From Adineta ricciae (taxonomy: Eukaryota; Rotifera; Eurotatoria; Adinetida; Adinetidae), in the NCBI GenBank assembly GCA_905250025.1, contig CAJNOJ010000065.1, positions 62,001 to 126,000 on the forward strand: a stretch of DNA of 64,000 bases. Reading direction: 5' to 3'. This document shows positions 1-11,583 of the stretch, piece by piece (position 1 is the stretch's first letter; each line of letters starts with the position of its first letter). The position numbers were made by a program, and so were the translations under genes. The notes beneath the pieces were generated by a model. That model saw only the letters and a list, made by a program, of their open reading frames with translations, had not been told where the DNA came from and made no database searches.

Positions 1-1485
1 CCATAGGTTTAGCTGATTCGTCAAAAGATTTCTTCTCTTCAGTTGTTAAGTGATGATCGATTATTTGTGGTCTAATTGAACAAAAAGCATAAAACAAAGA
101 GAATTTCAGTAGAAAACTACTTACGGTACTTTGATTTGTGGCGATGGAACTAGAACAGATCCTGATATAGAAGAAACAGTCCATCCGATACACGAAAAAC
201 ATACCATATTCTGAATTTTGAAAAGGTTCCAGATGACCATTGGGAGCTGACGATGATTTGTGAGACACAGTTATTGCTGTTGTTGATGATGGCTGTAAAG
301 GATATCATTATATGATTTGATTGAGAAGTTTTCGACTTACTTGCGGTTCATTTTGTGTGGGTGGGTGCGATTTGTCTGTTTGATATTGATTACCTTTCTG
401 CAATAACATGACAAGTTGTCCTTCAGTTAGACCTTGCGGTAATTGCGATGGTGAATAAATATGACGACGAACGTTAATTGCATTAGAACGATCAATAGGT
501 ATATTGTTTGGAAAGAATTGTCCTGATTGCGGAGCATCTCGAATGATTAGAACGAATTAACAAAGGAAAAATTCAGATCTTGCTCATTCTATTTACATGG
601 CTGTCGATCTCGTTCGTTTCCGTAATAGTTAGGAAACGCTTGAGATAAATTATCAGTTGGATAGTTTTGTAATTGTCCGTCGTACGGATTTTGATACTGA
701 GGACTATAATCATTATATTGATTTAAAGGTCGATAATTACTATAGTGTGAAGGAATATTCTATAATTAAATGACACTTGTAAAAAGTGAAAAAAACAACG
801 ACGACGACGACGGAAATCATACTCGTGGTGAATGTCCATAAGGCGCTAGACCATTTTTTATATCACGCATCATTGATACATCCTCATAATCAATTAAAAC
901 CATGTTATTATCTACTCGTTTGTCTGATATGCGATTCAGTGTGTTGGTTGGTACATAAACCTAAAACGATGTCATCGATTTGATCTGCCGTCAATATTAC
1001 TGACATACTTCATAGACTGATAGTTCATCATCGCTGTGCTGCATGATATGGTAATCGTTTTGATATTTCACAGGTCGGGGATATTGATAATTATCAATAG
1101 TATCATCTCGATAGTATCTCGAACGATCTGTTCTTGTTGAAGAATCTCTTTCTTGCTGATAACCTCTCCGCCGGTAGATGTTTTCATATTCTCTCTCTTG
1201 TCTCGAATTGAGATATTCGTCATTTTTGAGATCGTAGATTTGCTCGTCATTTCGATCGTCCAAGTAACTTCTCGATTGCTGCTGAGATTTGCTTTGAGTT
1301 TTATTGCATAATTCTCGCATGAGATTATTTTCCAATCGACGAATTTCTGGTATTTCAACATCATCATCATCGCGATTGATACATAATAGAAAACAATTGT
1401 CCAGGTAGCGATCACGATGATTCGGTGATCGAACAGGATCACTTGATGGTTGAGGTGAGAGACCTTGACGATCTCGAAACACCAT
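1..1485 (-). CDS. Unrecognised multi-exon protein, 3' end missing (off left edge)
   Basis: Exons read from right to left: 1009-1485, 823-960, 597-759, 341-537, 205-292, 125-161 and 1-71 (continuing beyond the window). All junctions are GT-AG and the frame stays open across six introns of about 43-62 nt, which is the main evidence that this is a gene. About 390 residues are visible. The product is rich in Arg, Asp, Tyr, Gln and Pro (for example repeated Tyr/Gln/Pro/Asn around 597-759) with no transmembrane segment or signal peptide, so it is probably a disordered scaffold or adaptor. The visible tail contains the charged stretch HHLTTEEKKSFDESAKP. The start at 1485 is the first ATG in the open frame; an upstream exon cannot be excluded, because an open frame of 74 codons lies at 1603-1827 on the same strand. 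I do not recognise the family. Confidence 0.6.
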
Positions 1486-1602
1486 GGCAAAATGTCGGTC
1501 ACAGAAGGTCAAAAAATGAAAATTTGTATTACTACTATTCGATCGAATATTAAGTAAAACAAAAATAGGTAAAAGTTCGCGCGCGCGACTTCTGTGCAGA
1601 TT

Positions 1603-1827
1603 TCAATATAGTTTCTGGCTTTTGTCAAAACGAGCATTGGACCTATTTAAGTACAGATCTAATGAGATTTCTATCCAGTCAAAGAAGATGTTGTACATAT
1701 CGTCTGCGACATTGTTATGACACGTGATAGAGCGGAAGTAATGCTGCGACGCTTGGATGTGTTCTGTTAATAATAGATACAAGAGTTGGAAAATTGGATA
1801 ATTACTATCGGAGACTTTCACAGACAA
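1603..1827 (-). other. Possible upstream exon or 5' UTR of the left-edge gene
   Basis: An open frame on the minus strand with no ATG at its start and a hydrophobic/aromatic composition. It lies about 120 nt upstream of the first supported exon of the left-edge gene. A GCGCGCGCG run lies between them. No convincing donor joins it in frame, so it may be leader or noncoding sequence. The remaining stretch to 2250 holds nothing I can name. Confidence 0.15.
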
Positions 1828-2251
1828 TTAAATCTTTCTCAATGGCTATTTTTAATAGAACTTTTACAATTGTAATTTGTCGGCGTATGCAATTATACGA
1901 TTTGATTATCTAAAGAAAAGTCTTCAATAAAGGAAGATCGACAGGTTTTTTGTACCCGTAAGTAACTTTTCTTCTTTAAAACTGAGTTATTAGGATTATC
2001 TGTTTAACATATGCGTACTGTGACATCTTGTTTAGTTTGTCATTTTTGACAAAGCCTTTATTGTCTGGAACACGCATGCCTTTTCTGTTACAGTTTTCAT
2101 TCCTACAGCATGTATCTGTGTGTGGGTAGTTTTCTGGTAGTAAAATGAGTGGGCGAAAATGCCAGAAAGATTAGAACAACGAACTGCTGACTAATCATTT
2201 AGTATTAATTGGATCCGCTCGTCGAGAAAGAACGAGAAAGTAAAAAGATCT

Positions 2252-2265
2252 TATTTATATAAATA
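2252..2265 (+). promoter_or_regulatory. TATA box of the NPY-like gene
   Basis: The sequence TATTTATATAAATA lies about 70 nt before the ATG at 2331. A transcription start about 30 nt downstream would give a short leader of roughly 40 nt. It is the best TATA element beside any gene in the window, fitting a strongly and selectively expressed peptide gene. Start site and use are inferred. Confidence 0.55.
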
Positions 2266-2330
2266 GATCTATTCTTTCTCTACTATCGAGTTGTATTCAC
2301 ATAGCGAGCTTAATACAAAGTAGGAAACAT

Positions 2331-2778
2331 ATGGCACCAAATCATCGATTGTTTGCTGTTAGCTGTATAACTCTTCTTCTGATTTTGATCATTTCGAAAT
2401 GTCATGCATCATATCCACTGTTTGGTGAAATACCAGGTAGATTTCGATTTGATCGAGCGTTTCATGCCAATCGGCGATTATTTTAGTTCCTCAACGTCCT
2501 GCAAAGTTTGCGACGAAGAATGATGTAGATCGTTATGTTAATCGAGTAAGTCGACAGACATCTCTCGTGCTGAATTCATCATTGATTCGAATCTAGATGA
2601 AACAATATTATGAAACAATGAAGCATTTAAGATATTGGCGTCGAGCTATCGATCAATCGGATGAAGAATACGATGACTCGTTAGAAGGTATCTTTTTGGA
2701 ATATGAACAAAAGTGATATACATGGTTCTGATTCTAGATATAATTCAACAATACAAAAATCTAAATTATAAACGCTAA
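2331..2778 (+). CDS. NPY/NPF-like neuropeptide precursor lacking the amidation glycine
   Basis: Four short exons (2331-2436, 2487-2545, 2597-2687, 2738-2778) separated by three introns of 50-51 nt give a 98-residue protein. Residues 1-26 are a clear signal peptide (long Leu/Ile core, cleavage likely after CHA). The mature part then shows the NPY fold pattern: a Pro-rich arm (YPLFGEIPVPQRP) followed by an amphipathic helix. In a 21-residue comparison with vertebrate NPY the helix keeps D, R, Y, the later Y and the final R-Y at identical spacing (DxxRY...YY...LRY). NPY/NPF peptides are normally amidated from a Gly before a dibasic site; here the dibasic site is Arg-Arg but the preceding residue is Trp (RYWRR). 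An acidic C-terminal propeptide follows, as in other NPY precursors. None of the introns falls at the Arg codon that is often interrupted in the family. Family membership is inferred from pattern; the open four-exon frame and signal peptide are seen directly. Confidence 0.7.
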
Positions 2779-3802
2779 TTATCATGTCAAATCACGAACT
2801 ATCACAAGAAAACTTTTCTTTTTCATAAAAGTCTCCGCCGTGTGTGTCATACCATCTGTGGAAATCTATGTTTTCTTTTGTTTAATACATATTCCTAGTC
2901 ATGATGATATTCTACACTCGCTACTGATTATGTTGATACATGTATTGCCAGGCCAACAGTGTGACAAAGTAATTGCTATTATTTGATCTGCTAATTTTAT
3001 CAGAGATATCCAGTTTACGCGATACATTTAATGCAAAACGAGAATATATGTAAGATAACACTGTAGGACTGACTAACGTCAAGCTGTAGGTAATGTACTA
3101 TGCAAATTCATTGAGTATTCATGAATGTTACCATATGGTGGCTGTTGCCGCTCGCCAAATTTCTGTCGGGTTTACTCGTTACTGTTTTTCACGCTTTGTT
3201 TAACATTCAAATCAACTTGTCATAGTTTGTGTAAAAAGTACAATGTCACTCTAAACTAATACACTTGAGTGCTGACAAAGACTTTGTTGCTGTCTGTTTA
3301 AACGAGTACTGGAAACCAAACTTCTATTTCCATTATTAGTGTTTCTCTTCATTATATACGTTTGTTAAACTGATAAGATTTTGTTTACTTTGATCTCGAA
3401 TGATTTTCCTCGCTCTGACATGTTGTCAATCTATTCCCAATACTCCAAATAGATCTATCAATCAATGTCAGCAGTACGTTCTGTGAAGATTTATGCACTC
3501 ATGTCAACAGAATTACTTGTTTATTTTCTCGCATTTGATTGAAAGATGAAATTTATCAATATTGTCGTTTGAAAATAATTCTTTATATTTTTGAAGAAAC
3601 AAAGCAGTCCTGTACAAAGGAACGAACAAAGAAAAAAAAGAAAAACCACACGAAAGATGTATATTAAATCTATACTTAGAATACTAGATACATTATCTGA
3701 TAATGGGCAACTCACAATCGAACACAGCATACATATACACACATGCACAAGACGTTGATAATAAAATAGAGACATCTTTTGTGGCTAATGAATAAAACAA
3801 TC
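2779..3802. other. Intergenic, no gene supported
   Basis: About 1 kb of AT-rich sequence downstream of the NPY-like gene. Open frames here are short and hydrophobic without splice context. It presumably contains that gene's 3' UTR, but no canonical AATAAA was found close to the stop. Confidence 0.4.
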
Positions 3803-4089
3803 ATGTACTGTTGTCAACGAAGAAGAGAGAAAAAGGCAATGAAGAGATATCACATGAAAATAAACTAATCGTCGATTCGTCATCGGATGTAAATCACAGG
3901 ATTTCTAAATCAGGCGTACATGAACTCTCTTCCGAAGTCATCGAAAGCGGATCAGGTGATGCCATTGGTGCACGACCTTCGCGTGATAATCGACGATATC
4001 CTGAAAGACAAAGAATGTTATCAATTGGAAAGAACAGAATTCAATTTGAATTGTTATCTTCTCTCATGCATTTGTTTTCTCGTATCTTG
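3796..4089 (+). other. Isolated coding-like open frame, possible orphan exon or gene relic
   Basis: An open frame without an ATG at its start, rich in Lys, Glu, Ser and Arg (for example RDNRRYPERQRMLSIG), reading to a possible donor (GTAAAAAC) at about 4090. The composition resembles protein more than the surrounding noncoding DNA, but no acceptor or partner exon was found. It lies just beyond the 3' end of the TRPC gene on the opposite strand. It could be a decayed fragment, an exon of an unrecognised plus-strand gene, or chance. Confidence 0.2.
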
Positions 4090-4256
4090 GTAAAAACTTA
4101 CATCTGGTCGAGAATTACGAAGAACACAATATCGATGAACGACGGTAAAATACTGAAGGTATATGGAAGAATGTGCATATATGTGTGAACATGTGTAAAC
4201 ATTTAATGATATATAGTGCAACATGTATGATATGTGTATGTGTAAACAAGATAGGG

Positions 4257-7200
4257 TTACAATATAGTTTCCAAAATAGCCACTTCACCTGTACCCGTCG
4301 TTGACGTCGACGTTGGAGTTAGATTTATTGACGTCGATGCTGTTGTTGCTAGTGCTGGTGTCGACGCTAGTAGTGGTGGTGGTGGTGGTGTTGCTACTGC
4401 TGGTGGTATCGTAGTAGTATTAGTAATGGTAGCAGGTGGCGATGGAGCATGTTGATGCATAGTCTGCAATATAGATGAATGTATTTGTTGTAAGCTTTGT
4501 CTGACCATTCGTGCTGTGGGACTATTCGGATGATTTGTTCGTGTTCCTGGTGATTCGATAGGTATAATCGTTGCAGGTGCTGACGTTCTATTATCAGTAT
4601 CCGTATTAGGGAAGATTTGGTTTGAACTTGAACGTATTGGTTGAGATTTGATATGACTAGATGATGGTGATTTCGGTGTCAATGTTAACGTTGGTGATGA
4701 TGATATTGGACGAGGTGAATCAACTCTTTCATGTGCTAAACAGGTTTCTTCGATTAAACTTGTCAAAATAGTCGAATCAATCAGTTTTTCGATGGTTGAT
4801 GTATGTGGCAATGAATTCGGTGGATCATTGGATGAATCACTTCGTGGTTTGATTGCTGTAATAGCACGTTTGAACTGTGTTGCTAGTTTATGTTTCGGAT
4901 TCGAAAGTATCGATGAACTCGATTCATGTTGTTCATTATGGTCAGATCTCGTTCGATCTTTCGGTATCAGAGGATTCGCATCTCGAATAGCTGTTGACAC
5001 GTTGAACATATTTTTATTGATAGTCTTTTCTAGATTCATTTTGCCTCGTTTTCGACCCACTCGAGCTGCTATGAAAGAAAAAATCAACAGATAAATTCGG
5101 AAAGTCTTTTGAAAATATCTGAATAAAAAGAGAGGATGCATTTCAAACGCATGCAATCACAGCAAAGTATGCAAAACAAAACCGCTTTATTATTTCTCAC
5201 ATCTTGTTAATGCCTCAACTGGTTCAAATTTGCCTGTGTCTAAGTTTACCAATGATGTTTCAATAGTCGAATGAAAAAAAAATCGAATGATTAGTTCAAC
5301 AAACCTGGATTTTTCTTCAATGATTGCACTTTGAATCCATTAATACTCAAGATTTCCAATAGTTCAAATCTAAAAGCAAGATTCATTGCTCAGAATGAAG
5401 AACACGCGCGAGATTCTTACCGGAATGCAGAAACATCTTGTTTGATTTCATTCAAATCGTCTTCTGTCACACCTTCGGTTTGATCTTTCTGTTGACGTTT
5501 CATTATGTATCGTTTAACTAATTCACGTATGACTGTTTGATATTTAACTTCTCGTTCGTTGATTTTCAGGAGAATTTTCTAGAAGAAATACCATCGTTGT
5601 TTGGTTTTACAAACTTCACGAGGAGTCTTATACCTTAATGCTCTGCCATCGATTCCTTAGATGCGTTTTTGAACAACCACATACTCGACGATACAAGTAT
5701 CGACAAGCATAACAAATGGATTTGGGACTTGGAACAATATTGAACGGCGGCGGCAAGGTTCCACCATCTTCAAAATAACTTGTCCAAAGTTTTGCTCTAT
5801 AATCAAAGCAGAAGTCGAGTTCTATTTAAAAAGATTATCCGAATTCTTACCTCGCAAATTTCCATTCGGTTTCTGTTGAATTCTAAATAGACATACAAAA
5901 AAAACATTTTGAGATGGTCGCATTACAAGTATTTGCTTACAGCTATGTACTGATACGAGTTACTCATCATAGCAATAAGCATGTTAAGAAGAACGATAAT
6001 CATAATTGATGAGTAAACACCGTACATCAGTAAGCCAATAAACATAGTAAATGTGTGTTTTTTATATATTTGAAATGCTTGCAGATCGATCAAACCAAAC
6101 GTACCCCAAAAAAGTGTTTGCAAGGATTCGAAGAGACTGTGGAAAGAAACGACAAATGTTGAGTAGAAATGAAAATCATCTAACGTTCGTACTTAGAAAA
6201 ATGTTTGTGTATATCTTTAGCACAAATATCATCAGAACCTGCGTCATCTTTTTCACATTCGCTCTTTTTCATTCGTGCGTAGTACCAGAATAATTGATTG
6301 AGACCGCAGGCAAAAGCAAATGCTACCAACATGATTAAGACACTGAATTTCAATATGTCGTGTACCATTCGACCTAGGGAGATTTGCAATGGCCCTAAAT
6401 GCGGATTGATCGTGAAGATGTAGACAAGTTTAAGTGAACTGAAGATATTTGCTGCGGCAAAAATTCCTTCAGATATTAGGGTAGGATCCCATGCATTCCA
6501 ATCAACTCGCCGAACATTGTGACCAGTTGAGATTCCGATAGACTCGGATGTGAGATTATGACGGACATGAGAGGAATGAGCACCTGCTGTTGTATTTGTT
6601 CCGAGAGGTACTGTTAGTTTTCGTTGTAATTCGTTCTCTTCTCGATTTATCTAAATAAAGCGAAAAGAAAACTCTTTCTATCCGATGATACTTCATCTTA
6701 ATTCGATTAGGTTATCATTTCTTATCAAACGGTTCTCTTTCTTCTTTGCTCCTTGCGGCATTCCTATTTCGTTCGAGCTTACTTTAATAAAAGCCATAAC
6801 ACGAAGAGCGATCGTTGCAACATAAAGACAATTCGTGATCCAATCAAGTAAATTCCACGTATCCGCCTAAAACAAATCTTCAATCAAATCATTCGCTAAT
6901 CATTTCGTCGTTTTCTACCATATATTGATGTAAACCTTCTTGATATAACTGTTTTATTTCCGCCCAGATGAATCCAGCTACGTAGAGCATAATCTACAAA
7001 GACGAAAACATTGTATCGTACAGAAGAAACAAAATAAACATCTTTGTAATTGGCTTACTGCTAATTCCACAGGATTAGGTGGTGGACCACGTCTTTCATT
7101 AATTTCAACTTCAGTACCTGATAGTAACTTTCCGAACTCAATTCGAAGAGAAACAACAAACAGTAAAACTAGAGACAAAGAGGAAAAGTTATGTTGTTTA

Positions 7201-10200
7201 GTAGAAAACGAATGTTCATACTTAGGAAGAAAATGTAGGAAACCGAATGACAGATGAATTTTATGAATGGTTGTCGCATGATTCGACCGATACTACTTCG
7301 TGGCATTATTAGATAAGCGATAGACAAGACAGGAAAAAGTAAACCAACAAAAGCTGTGATGAGAATTTTGATCACCGAATGACGACGTCGAAAGCCTGGT
7401 AGACCTTCGTACCACAGAGAGGCAAGTAATTGCTGACAATGTGAATGTGAAACAAACTTGAAAAGAAAAACGTACGTTAGTTATCTGAGAGTTGATCTAT
7501 ATGTATCTGATGTACCTTCTTCTGCTTATAACGTATAGCTAATTTTAGTCTGGCTAACGTCATTTTCTCGGTTGTTTCAGATAGCACCGGCGGATTTTCT
7601 GCATCGTAATTTAGAATAATTTCCAATTCCTTTGATGAACGTGTTTCAGCTAGTAGTGCTGCACTATAATCTTGACATTGCTGAGCTAATTGTTCGTACT
7701 CTTGTTTAAATTCGTTTTCAATTCGTGATAATCGTTTCAGTTCGCGATTTAAATCAAAGGCTGTCATGATTGGATCCCGACTTGATAAGGAGATGTAGCA
7801 TGGTGATGACAAGGCTTTATATGCGTTGATACGTGATCGGGAATGTCTTAGACTGTCTTCTTTATTGTAGACAAGACATTTTTCACAATCACAACGAACA
7901 TCGTGAGGTTCAGTTACTTTTTCACCTAGAAAAACGAAATAGGCAGTCAAATGAAAGCTTCGTTCTGTATCAGTAAGATTGGAATTACAAGAAAAATCAT
8001 TTCTCTACCTCTTTCCAGCAAAATCTTGATAATTTCATAATTGTCTCGATGTGCAGCCAGGATAATTGGTGTAATATCGGGTGTATATGAACGAGATGTA
8101 CTCAAATTAAGTTGATCATTCACCTAAAAATATTCATCCAAAGATCAATAGAAATCCGGATGAAATCATCTTTGTAGAAATTTGCCTATCTATTTTTCAA
8201 GTGTTCACGCACACACAAAATATAAACAATCAATCTTTATCCACAGAGTTTACTGAAGAATCATCTACATATACATAGTGAGTGCTAACTAGAAGCCTCT
8301 TTTCTCTCAGATTGATTTATCAATAAGAATATAATTATTTCGCATGAAATGAACATTTCAAAGATCAACTGGCTATCTGCTACTGAATTGTTGATGGTTA
8401 TTGTGGAAAATCTCTCGTAGAAATCTTATGTGAATGACAATCAAAAGAAACAACAAATATTAGAAGAACACTGGTGATTCGTGGAAATATGAAAGTGTAC
8501 GTTTGTGCGAAAAAAAAGATGAGCAAGTGCAAAATGTGTGTGCATGTGTTGTTTTGTGCAATAGCAGTCACAACGGGAATTATCCAATAAGTCAATCCAC
8601 TCATGCACGTCAAGAGCGAAGAAGAGAAAAAAAATCGAAGGAAATTGAGGAAATAAAGAAGACAAAAATGAAAGTCGGTCGTTTTCTTATGCGATCGTAA
8701 CGCCTACCGATTGCTGATCCTTTCTCCGTACTGCTTGTAGGAGAAAGGCCCATTTAGATTTGGAATTCTAAATACAAAAATAACAAGTCGACGAAGAAGA
8801 AGAGAGAGAAGAGAGGTCACACGGAGATACATATAAGGCAGGACATATAAGCACCGATGGATAAATAGATATATGATAAAATAATAATAATAATAGATAG
8901 ATAGATAGATAGAAAAAAAACAGACTGTCATGCTTTAAATATAGATATGTATGTATATATATTTTGTGCATGAACTGATCTCTAAACTAGAATATACAGT
9001 TGTCGATAACAGTAAGCAAATGTCAATCTTTTCATATGTTTTGTTTTCTCGAAGAAGTGAATAGCTTAGAAAGAATTCGCTTAAACAGGGATAAGAAAGA
9101 GGCAGGTAATCATAATGTAGGTTCACATAATTTTTCCGGATGATACTCATCAGTGTGAACAAACCTCCTGGTCAGATGTATCAGCAACATTAACAGTCGT
9201 GGTTATAATCTTTTCATTTCCACTAACTGTATGTTTTGCCGATAGGTTTGATTTCGATGTATGGAAGAAAGACCATGCCGATTTTGACTAGTTTAGCGAT
9301 ACGAAGTACTTTATTTACGATATATACGCAAAGATATTGATGTGATAAAGATCAATGTTCGAATGGAATTCGCTGCTCGTGCTTACCTTTTGCGAAACAT
9401 CTGGTGTTTCTTGTGGTGTTTGCTCTTCATTCTTTTTCTCCCTTTCCAGAGCGACTTGGGCAAACGAGAATAATTGATTTGATTTATCATTTATGGCAAT
9501 ATTATTTGGACACTATATCAAGACAAAGAATAAATAAACAAAACCAACATATACATAGGCAGAAATCAGAAATTGGATTCTTTTTATGTTATCTTCTTGT
9601 GATTTAATAGGTAGAGATAGTCTCAAAGGATATCCTTGACTTTTTCCTCTCCAGCCTTGACAGGCGGAAGAACAAGGCGAAGGATACCTTTGTAGATGAT
9701 TCTAATAATCTAGTAATAATAAAAAGTCTTTTTTTATTTAATTAACAATTCGAACTCAATGATAGATTACTTTTAAGATCGATATGCTTCTGTCGTCTTG
9801 CATTGCGAAAGCTTTTGCCCTCTCGTTCTCTTTCCTAATGAACTCATCTATTGTGAAATAACTTGTTGATAATATCTTTCAATGTTCGCTAGATATTAAA
9901 AGTAAATTAAATTGTGATAAATCTATTTTGCATTTTGTTATCGAGATTGTTGTCTTTTTATCAATGGAAAACATCTGACAGATTGGATAGACAAGCGCAA
10001 CTGACATATATCCTGTCAACAGGATGACGAGACTTACTTTACTTTTCTCTTCACCAGTATTATTCGTCATTGGTTTCGGTTGTTGCTGCCGAAGATCTTC
10101 GTGATGGAGAAGAAGTTCTACGGCTATTGAAACACAAGCAAGTGAATAGAAAAGTTCGCCTTCAATGTAGTTCTTCTTTACCTTCAACAAATTCTTCATC

Positions 10201-11138
10201 GATAGCATGAAGTAATGCTTCACCTGTATCAACATTATAATTCAACAGTAGTTCAATCATTTCAATGTTCTCATATTCGATAGCTAATCAAGTCAAACAA
10301 AGAAGGATTAAAAACGTGTTTTTGTTATTTTCTACGATAATAACCTATTAAAAGTGCACTTCGACCTAATGGATCTAGACAATTGATATTGATCGGCGTT
10401 ATTGGCGTGTCAGCACTGACTGATGCTGATGGTGCTGAAGTACTCATGTCGAGATACCTTCGAGTTGTGGCCATATCTCCTCCTAGAACAACAGATGCAT
10501 ACACATAATTAATCGCTCTTGTTTATTCGTAGTATTTGAGGCAAATTCTTTCATCAGCTGTTAATAAAAACCCGTCATCAGCTGTAGTTCATTGTCTTTT
10601 GCGCTAGTTCTTTCGTCATTTCTTTTTTTTTGTTTTGAACAAAATAATTATCTACTAGTTTGTTGTCTCATCGACATGGCTTTTCCGGATGGATCTTTTT
10701 TATCTCTGAAACTGTCGTTCTAATAGGATTTCCATGAATAATATTTCCTTCCCTCAAGGCATTTCCGAACTTCGATGGTATAAATAAAGACCAAAAATAA
10801 GTATTAGATTTGAGAAGAGCTTAAAAAAGACAATCTAATCCAATTCGATTACACTTCTAACTAGATTTTCTCGTTTTTATTCATAAAAAGAAATTCTCTT
10901 CGATTTCATTTCCGATCACATATATATATAGAGATGGATTCTTCATTGGCTTCCTTTAGACAAAATTCTCATTATTGTCCGTTTGAAAAAAAAAACAAAA
11001 AGATTCAGTGAATATTATCACATTCTTCCTGTCTTAGTTAATCTTGATTTGATGTGTGTCAAAAAGAGAATACTTTAGAACTTTTCCTCATCTCATTCAC
11101 GCGTCTGTCTGTATAGGATAAAAATAGATAAAAGCAAG

Positions 11139-11186
<48 letters not shown>

Positions 11187-11583
11187 AAAGAATATAGACT
11201 TGTCTTCGCTTGTTACTGATTAATAATGAATCGTTGCTTGGCTTTTTTTTTTCTTGAAAAGAAAAGATTCTCCGAAGAAAAATTTTGCTTGTTTTCCTTT
11301 TATATTAAACAAATATCTAATTATGAATAGATGGCTAAGCTGCTAGTCAGAGCTTTCAAATGAAATCAACTTTCTTTTGCTTACGTTCAACGGCGACAAG
11401 ATACTTTTTTTCATCCTGTGTCAATTCGGGATCTCGCCTTAATTGCGCCATTTGTTGTGCATATGTTTGCGATGTTAACGAAGCAGAATTCGCCAAATCA
11501 GTAATTGACTCATTAGATGAACGTCCCACTAACTTTTCTGCTTTATGGTAATCTTTCATAAGCCGTTGGATCGCTCGCGACAT
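4257..11583 (-). CDS. trpc: TRPC-type cation channel, complete
   Basis: Nineteen exons: 11385-11583, 10345-10482, 10182-10283, 10043-10123, 9387-9454, 9165-9287, 8009-8123, 7516-7925, 7222-7456, 7059-7168, 6919-6993, 6783-6866, 6193-6650, 5941-6136, 5851-5882, 5634-5796, 5421-5578, 5305-5369, 4257-5068; 3624 nt, 1207 aa. Plasma-membrane, Ca2+-permeable tetrameric channel downstream of phospholipase C, by family knowledge. Visible: N-terminal ankyrin repeats ([37 protein letters not shown] split by position), the pre-membrane helix with [12 protein letters not shown], six membrane segments, the LFW pore motif at about 741-743, and the TRP box EWKFARAKLW at about 804-813. Two exons (9165-9287, 9387-9454) insert a polar linker among the ankyrin repeats that other TRPCs lack or vary. 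The last exon gives a 270-residue Pro/Thr/Ser-rich tail ending in ETIL, a class I PDZ ligand. The start at 11583 gives the conserved [17 protein letters not shown] region 50 residues in. Confidence 0.95.
8124..9164 (-). other. Long TRPC intron with (TAGA)n repeat
   Basis: A 1041-nt intron in a gene whose other introns are mostly 50-230 nt. It carries a TAA/TAGA tract at about 8882-8912 and no open frame that I can splice into the gene. Such a long intron may hold regulatory sequence. Confidence 0.5.
9626..9690. other. GC-richer island with imperfect inverted ends inside a TRPC intron
   Basis: Within the intron 9455-10042 a 65-nt block is clearly less AT-rich than its surroundings. It begins with the palindrome AAGGATATCCTT and ends with a near-complement (AGGATACCTT), so it could fold into a hairpin with a loop of about 40 nt. 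Both strands read as open protein-like frames across it. No function can be assigned. Confidence 0.3.
10483..11384 (-). other. First TRPC intron, contains (GA)18 microsatellite
   Basis: A 902-nt intron between the start exon and the first ankyrin exon. It contains an uninterrupted GA dinucleotide run and poly-purine tracts. No coding exon was found in it. Confidence 0.6.
11147..11182. repeat. (GA)18 microsatellite
   Basis: A perfect dinucleotide repeat of 36 nt within the first TRPC intron, likely to vary in length between individuals. Confidence 0.9.

Noticed and set aside
1068-1502. Overlapping 144-codon minus-strand frame in the left-edge gene
   Set aside because: It is a shadow of exon 1009-1485, which alone connects in frame to the downstream exons.
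10038-10042. Second donor (GTAAGT) for TRPC exon 4
   Set aside because: It looks stronger than the chosen site, but using it puts the next two exons into a frame with a stop; the donor five bases earlier keeps the frame open. Kept only as a possible alternative.
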